DNA from: Loripinus fragilis
Lineage: Eukaryota; Mollusca; Bivalvia; Lucinida; Lucinidae
Assembly (NCBI GenBank): GCA_964019695.1
Contig: OZ026520.1
Location: 92,942,913 to 93,006,912, forward strand
DNA: 64,000 nucleotides
Direction: 5' to 3'
In this document: positions 49,301-61,300 of the stretch, piece by piece
Numbering within the stretch: position 1 is the first letter of the stretch
How the letters are laid out: the number at the start of each line of letters is the position of its first letter
Made by a program: the position numbers and the translations under genes
Notes under the pieces: generated by a model
What the model was told of the DNA's origin: nothing
Databases searched by the model: none
Seen by the model: the letters and a program-made list of their open reading frames with translations, nothing else

Positions 49301-52300
49301 TAGTTTCGACTGGGTCGTTTTCGGCCTGGTTTTAGGGTGGGTCGTTTCGGCATATTCTGATAGGATCTGACTGTTTTATAAACTTGCCAAAGTTCCGACT
49401 GCATTGATTTTTCCACGAAATCGTACATGCGCGCATTCTCGCAAGAGCGTTCACTAGTACAAAATAAACAGACAAAACTGGGCTCTTTTCTGAAATAATT
49501 ATTGTGTACACAAATAGGTGCTGACTTTCTTTTATTTATTTATCTTTTATATAAATTTCCAAAGATCCGTCTGCAAACACTACCCAGGCCGAGTACCGAA
49601 AGCTCAAGAACAGACTGCACATGCGTGCATACTAGCAAGAACACTTACAGGGAAATAACTAACAACAATCGGGAAAATAATTTTGTGGACAAAAATATGT
49701 AGTGAAAAGAGAGCATTCCAAATCCGACTCTATTTAAACACTTTAAGACTTGGAGTTTGCCTCTGTACTAACATAAGACAATAAAGTTATCAACTATGTG
49801 CAGCTGACTACTTAAGCAGGCACCATTTGGACGAACCTATGGGCCGAAAATTAGGTGCATAGACCCACTTGATGGCAATGCATGCATGATTACTTCACGC
49901 ATGTTAAATGCATTATGGTATCTGCCGCATTTATGTTTATATGAACAGCGTACACGCAGGAAGAATACACAGACCGAATTATAGTGGATGGCTGCGCTTT
50001 CATGTTTAAAGGGTGTGATAAATTAAATGAGCTGGCCCATTACTATAACATTTACAAGAAATCTAATCAAGGAACGATGCGAAAGCGCCAGGTCATTCAG
50101 TTTATGACATGTATGCGTGACTGAGATATATCCTTATGCAATGACCAGCAGCGGCACGTGCACATTGCTGTTGGTTCTCATGTAAGGTATGATAGCTCAA
50201 CTTGCGACATCAAATTTCTGAGAACTAACTATAGGCCCTGTATTAAACAGAGTAGTCTTTTAAAATTCTGAAAGGCAGGTTTTATCATGAAACGGCTTAT
50301 TTCCATTCATTGGAATACACTATGAGGCGTGGTTGACCTGATTAACAGCGATATTCATACGCGCATCACGCTGGTTTGCAGTGTCCATTCATAGAAAACA
50401 ATTCAATAAGAGTTACTGTTCCTGAAATGACCGAATAACCGTTTAAAAGTGACAGGGGAGCTTCCCAGTTCGCAAAAACACCATTAACTCAGTAAAAGTT
50501 CAACTTTCGAATTAAAATCGGCAAACAATTACATATTTTTGAATAACTGCACTGTGGTTTATGTTTCACTCACTATCATTTCAAAGTAAACAGCCATTTT
50601 AACACGAACTATTTCTTCAAAGTGTAGAAATTTCGAAAACAGATATAACTCTCTAGAATAGCTGATATTGAACAGATCCCGAGTTCCAAAAATACAAGAG
50701 ATGCCACAATCTCAGAGCAAGAGATTTATAGGCTGAGAACGAGATTTATTTCACTTTTCATGTCCGCCTATTGATCAAAATGGATGCACAGATGGAGACT
50801 GAGACCAAAAAATAAAGACATCTGACCTACCCACTAAATACGTCAGAAGGGGTGCATATTTGATTAGTGCCAAAATCTCACGTGCTGGTTAGTCTTAATC
50901 ACATGATAGATTTTATATTTTGTAATATGGAGTCAGTGGTTAAGTGGGAATGGGTGAATTTTGTCATAAAACAATATCTCCTGTCCTGACAAATGCTTTA
51001 CCATCTGTTGTAACGTAAGGTGCTTAACTCCTAAAGCGCCACCTATAATTTGCAGCAGACGACTTTTTTTCAAATTTTGCTGCTTTTTCTAAAATAACAA
51101 ATAAGGCATAATATTTCATTAGAATCGTCTGCTGGCAGACGATTCTCATGAAGTATCATACCTTATTATTTTCAAAAATTAGGAAAGATGTCGACAAATT
51201 TGTCGTCTGCTGCAGTTGTGATTGGCGCTTTAAGGGTTAAGTGGTCAACTTGTTTTCGTATCTTCCCTATAAAATTCCATGATTTGATTGGATATTATCA
51301 TATATTAGACTTTTGCTAACAGTTAAACCCATAGCTAGTTGCCCGGAAAGCTGCAAATTGCAGTACCAAACATGATTCATGTTTTGGTCAAGATTCCAAC
51401 ATAACATAGCAAAATACAATCCCCACGCCGTGAACATTTTCAAATAAGACAACATTTCTGCAAACAATTTCATTTTTAAAATTCTTAAAAAATGAAATAG
51501 AAGTATAAAGAAGAATAAAACGTTTTTGTGTTTAAATTAACTCCCTTTGGGATACTTGTGAAATAACCAGAGTAAAAAATGACCATTATTCAACGTTTAT
51601 CTCGAAAACATAGTACTCCGTGTTTATAAAAAAAATACGATTTAACTTTATCAGTCACCCCTTATATTAACTGAATTGTTTCAACATAACCTAATAAACT
51701 TTTCCTATCTCAGGTCATGTTACCTTTATCAGGTCATGATGACGTTGCACTTTTTGAATGACGTCGCTAATGACGCTGAATCAACACAAAAATAAAAAAT
51801 TACGTCATAATCGCTAGTTTAAAGAGTTTTCAACAATGGGTTAACTGATAAATAGAATACCAGGTTCACGTCTTTTGATATCAAGTTTACCAGGCTCGGC
51901 TTTGAGAACGCATGTTGAATTGCTAGGCAAGCCTCGCAATGTCAACAAGCGTTCTCAGCCTTGCCTGGTAAACTTGATATCAAAAGACACTCACCTAGTA
52001 ATCTCTATTTACAGGTCACAAATTGATGGTGGCAAGAAGGCCAAAAAACCTCCAGTGATATTTGACCTCAACACGGACAAGGGTGTTCATGGCTTCAGAC
52101 AGGCTGTACAAGCGGCAGATGAAGAAGGAGACTCACCATTTGACAGGATTGAAGTCTGTTGGCCTTTACCCATGCTAGAGGTAAGCTATAGACCAAACAT
52201 TATATTCGCAACTGATCGATAACCTCTTTCTCAACGACGAAAGCAGTTGGTTTCCATTGACACTTCTTCATTATCATGGGATAATTTTCATAATGCGACA

Positions 52301-55300
52301 TGTTCTGTAAATTGTGCTACAATGTTGTTGGTCCTCAATATATGTAGCCAGATGTCTGCAACCTTCTTATATTGTACAAATCAATGGCATTATTTTGTTG
52401 TGACTGTTGTTTCTTGTTTATTGTCTCTTTTGTTGTCTTTTTGCTGTTTAATTTATTTGTTTGTTTGTTTGTTTGTTTCTGCTAGTTTCGCACACTCATT
52501 GTGTTACATTTTGTAATAATTTTGTCTGGCTTCTCATATTCAGATATTGAACTTTCATTAAACAAAGTAATAGCATCCAGTATATATTTACAGGAAGGTA
52601 TTGTAATTGTCGACACCCCACATATCGGTGGAGGTGGAAAGATGTCAAAATACGCCGAAAGATATCTCTCCAAATCTTATGGTTTTATCAATACGTTTGT
52701 CTGGCTTCCGTTATTCAAATATTGAACTATCACTCACTATATTTACAGGAAGGCATTGTAATTGTCGACACCCCTGGTATCGGTGGTGGTGGAAAGATGT
52801 CAAAATACGCTGAAAGATATCTCTCCAAATCTTATGGTTTTATCTATGTGATCAACAGCGCTAACGCTGGAGGAGTACAGAAAGGGCGGGTAAGAAAGAT
52901 ACTTTTAAACTGCGTGATTCTGCCATGATGGGGGCACAATTAAGCAATACTTCTAAGAGAAAAATAACCATGATCATCAGCTGTTTACACAACCTGAAGA
53001 AGGAAAAAATCCGGGAGTTTATTAGACTGGTTCTGTTACAATTATAAAATACAATGTAGAATAGAATAGAACAAATAATTATAAAGAGAGATCACACCCC
53101 AACAGATACATTAATCCTTAAAGCGCCACCTATAATTTGCAGCAGACGACAATTTAAAATTTTGCTGCTTTTTCAAAATAACAAATAAGGCATGATATTT
53201 CATGAGAATCGTCTGCTGGCAGACCATTCTCATGAAATACCATACCATATTTTTTTCGAAAATTCTGAAAGATGTAGCAAATTTGTCGTCTGCTGCAGTT
53301 GTGATTGGCGCTTTAAGGGTTAACACTCTGTATATTACTGTTTGCCTTTATACTTACATCAGTCAATAAAGTTAGCAAATATATGCCACAGACATTTTCA
53401 GGCGCTTTTTTGCAGACACTTTAAGGGTTAAGTACACATTCTACAGTTTTGAAAAAAAATATGTTTAATCTCTACAGTTTACATTAAATAATAAGATGAG
53501 AATGGCCATTATCGAAGGAAGTAAATCATTGATTTTCATGTATTCATAAGCTGTTTTGATTCACTGATATAGTTTGCAGCAGACGACACGTAAATGACAA
53601 TGAATTCTTCTGTTTTTATGGTAAATAAGACCTTAAGATGATTTAAAAGATGGACAAAAATTAACAGTTTGACGCAATAATGAGTGTTGATTAATTAATT
53701 TAACTTTGCTTTTTGCTTTTTTCAGCTACAAAATTTCTTACGTCTAGTAGTGAACGCTGCTGGGGATGAAGGTTTTAACACAGAATCTACCATGTTTGTA
53801 TGTAATAGGTGGGACATGATCCCCAACAGAGACAGAGACGCTGTGGCTGTAGATACATTTGAGAAACTATCAAGATTTTACTCAACTCTCAGGAAGTCAC
53901 AGGTCCACTATATGTCTTTTGCCGAGGTACTTTTGTCAATACTACATTGAAATCAGCTCATGCCATAGTACAGTACTTCAAATATGCTTTTTTCTGTGCA
54001 AAAAATAATTATTAGTTCCGTATTCATCCATTTCAATTGAAATCCTGTATAACCATAAGAAAAAGTAGATATAAAATGTTATAAATAACTACCTTACCTG
54101 GATTATTTAACAACCCAATTCCTAGTAGTAAATACTTAAAAAACACAATTAAAATGTGAAAAAAAAGTTCAGATATTGAGATTCAATTTTTTCCTCATAT
54201 TTCTGTACTTTGCATGAGAAAATACAGTTTATCATATGACGTCGCGTCTGGGAGTGAAATAAAGCCATGCAATAAAATCGATAAACCACTAGTGGTTTAC
54301 AGATTTTCGGGAAACATTTTTAAATAACGCTTTTAACGTCATGCATATGGCATAATCCTAATGCTTTTCACACACCAAAACTATGATTTCAAAATCCTCC
54401 TCGCTTCCGAAAAGAGATAAAATGGTCGGCAAGCCTTGCATTCTATCTCTCTTCCCAAACTCATTTAATAAATTCAATAAAACATGAGCACTCATGTAAG
54501 ATTCTCTATATCTTAATAGGCATAAGCTAATACAAAAATGTCATTTTTTTTTCAAAGAAATAATGGAAACAGCTGACTGGGTATGACTGAGATTTTTTCA
54601 TGACATAAAAGAACATGCATCATTCCTCCCAGACACTAACAACAAATTAATTTGCTTATCTTTCTTTTTGGTTATGTTTAGGCGATGAAAGGTCTTCAGT
54701 ATAACACAGTTCTACCTGAGTATACGGTTCTTCTTGAAATGGTTGAGAAAATTTTACCAAACAGTTTACGAGCAAGGCTCCACGTCCACTATAGGTAAAT
54801 GTTCCCAGTAGCATGTACCGGCCCACCAGATAAACATTTTCCAGATGAGCTGATAATAGTCCAAGACTGTATGCAGTACCTTTGTTAATTTTTTTCGACA
54901 ATTAGGTATATAACCCACTCCCTTTTCATTCATTTAGGTATTGTAACTGTTAATTGGGTATTTTACATTTCTAATAAATATTTATTTTGGTATTTTGGTT
55001 GTTCAAAAGTGTATTTTCCGCTTGTAAATGTTAAAACTTAACAATTGATACATTGTATGTCTTATTGCTGCTCTACACTTAACATGCTGCTCAAAATTAA
55101 CTTTTCCTTGCCCAGGCCTCAACTTGAAAGCCATCAAATTGTACCAAATACAAATATCCCATACTGGTTCCCTCAGATCATATTGAATAAGTGCTAAAAC
55201 CAGTCCGTTGTTGATGTGAACATTTAGCCACTCCGAACTTAAACCAAACTGGACGGTAAAGTAATAAAACCCACTACCCATGACTATTTGATTGTATTGG

Positions 55301-58300
55301 GTAGACTTTATTTCTCTTTTTTTTGTTACCCTACTGGATCAATTTTAATTGCATTTTTCATAATTAATTTGGTTAAATACGCAAATAGGCATACTTATTA
55401 AGGTACTGGAGAGATAAATCATACTGTTGTCTAACCCCCAACAGTTGCTTAGGCACCACCTGTATGTCCTGTTGGAATAAGTTTCAATATGGCGACAGCC
55501 AAGCTGGCGACTTTTGTACAACAGTTAGGTGCTGTGGTAAAACGAATTCTGCCAAAACAATGTCACATTTGCACTAAACATAACATATAGGAAAGCTAGT
55601 AAATATTTGTGACCCTAGAACATAAATGAATAGTGTGCATAGATGCATGAAATTATGCTCGTTTACAGGCTAGATGAGGATTTATCATTTCTCCTGCAAG
55701 TGTTGTGTCTAACCGACCAACCTTGTTTAAACTACTATCATATTAAAAATGTATGTTCTTTCTTGCTTATACAGATGGTTATCTGCTATCTTGAAGAGAG
55801 CTATGTATTCCCTGAAAGTCTCAAAAGTAATGGAAGCAAAATCAATGGACAAAATCAAAGAAGACTATGAACAAGTAGGTTGTGTGAGGAGGACAACCCT
55901 GACGGTCCATTTTCAAAGTTGTTGCTATTCAATTAACTTGCATTGATAAACATCAATTAACCCTTAAAGCGCCAAGAAAAAAATGCATCTTAAAATGTCG
56001 TCTGCTGAAGTAGTCTGCTGCAAATAGTTACCTAGCATTACTGACGAATTAAGTATAGAAGCAAACAGTGTGGACCCAGAACAGACTGCTCCTATAGGTG
56101 CAGTCTGATCTGGGTCCACACTGTTTGCTATAGAGGCTTCTTAAACATTTCAGCAGATGAGAAAGCAGACGACTTTTGTTGCAATTGGCGCATTAAGGGT
56201 TAAATCAATTTCTGCTTTTTCACACTTTGGCCTCGTCAGTAAATCAGGGTGGTTTTCTTTGGATTATATAGGTACCCATGCATTGACAAAAAGTAACACA
56301 GCTGTTTTTTTCTACATATATTTATGCGTATTGTTTGTATCATGAAAGAAAATGTCAGGTATCAAGATAAGATGCATACGTGAAAATTATTGTTTTTATT
56401 TCTCAACAAAAACGTATGTTGTTAGAACTCAAACGATCTGTCTCATTGAGATGGTACTTTTGAGCATCAAAAATGTTTAAGCTGATGGGTAAGACAAAAA
56501 TAGCAATTTTACACTCCAATGTTTTACTTAACTGGACCAATGCAATTGTATGCTAAAGGAGTTTAAAAAGTATTTTGTTATATCCTGATAGTTTACATGA
56601 TAATGTTTTGTTCAAGAGCATACAAGGATATAAACATTATGCTTACATGTACAAGTAAGATATAAGCAAGTATCTGAAAATGTTAGAGTTTTTAAAAGAT
56701 TTACTTTTATAAATATTTGTTTCTGATTTCGATATGTGTTCCTTTCTTTAAGGTTAAGAAGCAAATTGACAGGCTAGAGCAAAACTCAAAAGAAAGAATT
56801 GAATATTTAAAACACAATATAAAGACAGAGTCTGAAATGGTAGCCAAAGATATAACAGCAGCATTGCAGTCAAGAAAGTTAGCTGATAGATTGTTTGACT
56901 GGCGTCCACAAGATTGTCCTGGCACAGATGATAAGAAAAAGGTAAATATAGTGTTCTGTCCTTATATGTACAATAAACAATAAATCATCACAACAGTACC
57001 ATTTCTTAGGATGGACAGCAGTCAAAGCCACCAGGGGACCATGATTTTGGCTGCTGTCCATTCTCAGGCGGGCGGTGGTTCTGTAGTAGTTGATACGTTG
57101 TTGATTGTTACTCCCATTGTGGGATTCTGTAATTGTTCTATGTTTTGTTGTGAGTTACTTTGTGTCCATTCTAGCTTTGCAATCGTCTTGGTGGGGAAGA
57201 GAGAGATGGTTGCTTTGCTTTGTTTGTTTGTCTTCCTGGTGTCACGTGATTGTTGTGTGGCTCTTACTCACGATACCATGTGTTTGTCTGCAGTTTGTGA
57301 TTGTGGTATTTCCTGATCATACTCACTTTCTTTTTTAAATATATTTTACCGATCAAATCATCACCCTAGATTCTGTTGTTACAACACGACACTAGAACAC
57401 AAAACACAGCCAAGTAAAGCAATCATCTCCCTTTATTAATAAATTGTCTTTTTGTTCAGTCATTTATAAGCTCTCATAGACTTTCAAAAGAGGCATCATT
57501 ATAAGAACTATCCGGTGCTGACAAATGGTTTGGGATGATACAGGGATCTTTCATGTGAACCAAACATCTAGTTGGCTTGATCCACATCTGAAATTATTGT
57601 GAGGTTGATAACTTGGTACCATAAAACTAGTTAAAGCCCTCCAGCAAAAATAATTTTACTGACAGTTCCAATGCGGTGCTTCTTTGGTGGATCAATTGTG
57701 TTATCTATTGCGGTCGGCCATGGCCGGCTGCTTATATAAACATCATTCAAAACACACATCAAATTCAGGTTTTGACTATACCTTTATGCCGTGCTCATGC
57801 TATATTTTATTTGCTGCCGAACAACGAGTGGGGTACCAAATATCATGGGTTGACCTACAGTGCCAAGTAAACTATAGCGCGAGGCAAGCTTGTTTACGAA
57901 TTTAGTTTTCACAAAGAAGGCGTCTATTTGCCCTGCTTATATATACGCAGTAAGTATTAGCTTTTCAAAAAAGCTGGCTAAAGTCAAACGTCCCAAAGTC
58001 AAAACGTCCTTGATTGGCAAAGAGTGCGATGGAACTTCACATCAGTAAACATACTTATGTGATTGTCATCCACATCTGATCACATAGAATTACTATGAAT
58101 TCAGGCACTGTCTTATGATGGTCATGACAAGCAGGTTTTATGCCCCCAAAGGGAGGCATATAGTAATCAAACTGCCTGTCAGTAGTGTCCTAAGTGTTTG
58201 AGTGTTCATATCATATCAGGAGTATATCTCCTATATTATTTTAGGTAGGAATGCCAAAATTCGTGTCTTAATGCATTTAGGGTCATGGCGCGTCACACAC

Positions 58301-61300
58301 CTTTACCACTGCCATCAGATCTAGAAAAATCGTTCCACGAGCATAAATTCTAGGAATCCCAAATTTGGTTTGTGAATAGTAACAAATCACAGTTCAGATG
58401 TTGATAATCAGAGCTTAGAATAAATCTACATGGACAAGCTCTCGAAGTTCAAAATGGAAGCATGCAGTGGGCAAGAATACATACAATGATAGGGCTAAAA
58501 GACCGCCAGCTTTTTTGAAAAGCTAATACTTGTGTTTCATGTTTGTCATGCTTTCTTGACTGTTCATTGCAGCCTTATGGTCACCTGCTGGGAAAGGGCT
58601 AACCTATAGGCTCTCCTGTATGTGATGTTTCTTGTGGGTTTTTGTCACTTTCCCATGTGGTGTCCTGGGTCAGGTGTGGTACTAGATTAGATCTATTCAG
58701 ATCGTTGCCTTCTTACTTACTTTTATACTTCTTACTTACTTTTATAGAAACTAGAATGATTCCGATGACCTGCAAACTCATTTAATATCAATTAATTATC
58801 TATTCTACAGGCATTGAGTTTTGTCACATAAACTCACCAGTAGCAGAATAAAAAAGTATCTTAGCCATATCATTGCCTCCATTAATTGTTCACTTAGCAC
58901 TTCAATAGTTAATAGCTATCTTTGTATAACCATATGGATGAAGAAGCTTGTCTCTGAATTCAGGGCAGGTTGTTAATTCTGTATCGAACTAAAATACTGA
59001 AGACAGGTTTTCTTGTAATATATGTCCAACAATAAGCGTTTTCATTTTTGCAGGTTGCCAAGGAAGCTTTTGAAAAGATTGGCGCCAAAGTAGCGTTAGA
59101 GATAAACCACTGGGACAGAGAAAATCATGTGGTACATGGCATTAAGGACAAAATTGTAAAGGTGTTTAAAAGAGATTTTGAACTAATGGAAGGTCAAATT
59201 GCTAAACTTGAAGGTAATTCAAAAGGATCTATTGATACTCATGCGAAAGCTTACTTTTCTGTCCATTGAAAGTATGTGACCTCTTTTTAAATTTGATTAT
59301 GTTATACCTGTAATCAAAACAATCTCTAAGACCAAGCAAGTGGTATGGTGAGTAAATGGTTTAAATCTAAATGGAAACCCATCAAAAGAGGCACTCATTC
59401 CAGATAATAGAAACAAGAATACAAGTAAAATAGAGAAGAAGGCAAAGATCAGGAATCGATACAATCAAGTATTACACCTAACCAGGGACACCAGATGGGG
59501 TGACAATAACACAAAGAAACACAAAACACAAGAGAACCAAGAGGTCAGACCTTCCCACAATGTAATTACAAGGCTGTGAGGAACAGACAAGACAGCATAA
59601 CAATGGCAAACATGAGACAAAAATAGCAACAAGGATCCACAGAAGAAGCACTGCCTTGGAACGGTCAGCAAAGAATACCTGAGGGCTTAGACATGCTTAA
59701 CAGTACCTTCCTCACCCTAAGTTCTGATGTGAATCAAGACACATATATGTTTAATATCATAAAGCATCCCTAAATTATCAATGTATCATCTCAAAGTACT
59801 TACAAAACAAGATCAAAGGAGTCAAAACAAAGATAAGGACTCAACAGCTCATACAATTGAATACCAGAGCAAAAAAATCCAACAGTAAAGCCCCAGTGTG
59901 CCGGGCCAAAGACATTGCAACAGACCCCAACCCTCCTATCTATAGGTAAGTCTTTAAGTTGGAACCGTCATACAGTCTGAGGTCTGATGTGCTGGGATGC
60001 AATTAAAGAGGAAAGCAAAGTTGTCAACCGTGATTGGGTTGACCTCCAAGAATGCAGTTTGTCACAATACATTAATATTATAACCAATCTTTTATAATAA
60101 GAAATAATTTTACTAAACTGAGCAAAAAGTATAAGTACTAATAAAGGTTTATACACAAGCAGGAACACTCAATAAGCAAAGCAACACACCCTCAAGCAAC
60201 TAAAGAGAAAATTGCCATACTCACTTGTTTAATGGTCTCTTGGCTAGCTAAGCAAACAACTAACAACGACAGAACCAAAGCTGTAGAAGAGAGAGACAGA
60301 CACTTGAATATATTTACCAAGCCAAATATGTGCCCTAGATTCTGTTTTTCAAAACACCAAAACTCTTTAGCTCGCATAGTTTCTTGTAGCTGTACGTTTT
60401 AGACTTGTTAGAAAATGATTTTGGTCTTTGATAAATATATAAAGGGAAAGTGTAGTTATTCACAAAACTAATATCAGTTATGCTCTTGAAAAATTATAAG
60501 AGACATTAAAAATGTTGTGAACCTACCCAACAAGCTTTATATGTTTGTCACAAAAATATACTCACTTCAATTGCCATTATGGTAATTGTAAAATGCCAAC
60601 CTTTAACTTAAAAAGGGTTTTGTAATAAAATAACCATGTTAAATTAAGTACATAGACATAATCTGATGCATTGGCCTTGTCCATATTAACATTGTCTATG
60701 GGATAACACATTATATATGATGGATAATCCAAGGTCATGTCTTGTATTTTAGGCCTATTTCTTGACGGTGACACGAAGATAGTCCAGAATCTTCATCAGT
60801 CTATAAAGAAACCAGCTCCTGTCAAACATCTGTGGAAAAAGGCCAAAGATGCAAGTATTGATGAAGACTCAAGTGCTTTTAAAGGCCTGGGTGGAGCTGT
60901 CAGTACTGTAAGCAGTCTTTCAGCAAGTGATAAATACTTTAAGAAGATATTTAGCGACTATAAGGTAAAAGATCCTCAAAGGTGTGTTGTTCGAATGCAA
61001 GAGGCAACAAAGTTGTATTTGGAAGGCATTTGTGAAGCTAAAAATTTTCAAGACAAACTTAACAAGTTTTTTAACAGGTTTACTAAAGGATTAGATGCTG
61101 TTGCAAAAATGATACCAGACTTTCTAAAGGCAGATATGGAACTTATTGATATTTTACAAAATCAAATGAAGGGTACAGAGAGTAATCTGAGAGAAACATT
61201 TCCAAAGCTAATTCATAACAGTATGTCTCTTCTAGGCCAGCTAGATCTGTTCTTTGTTAATTATATAATGTCATTTGACTTTTCACTTGATGATATTGAA

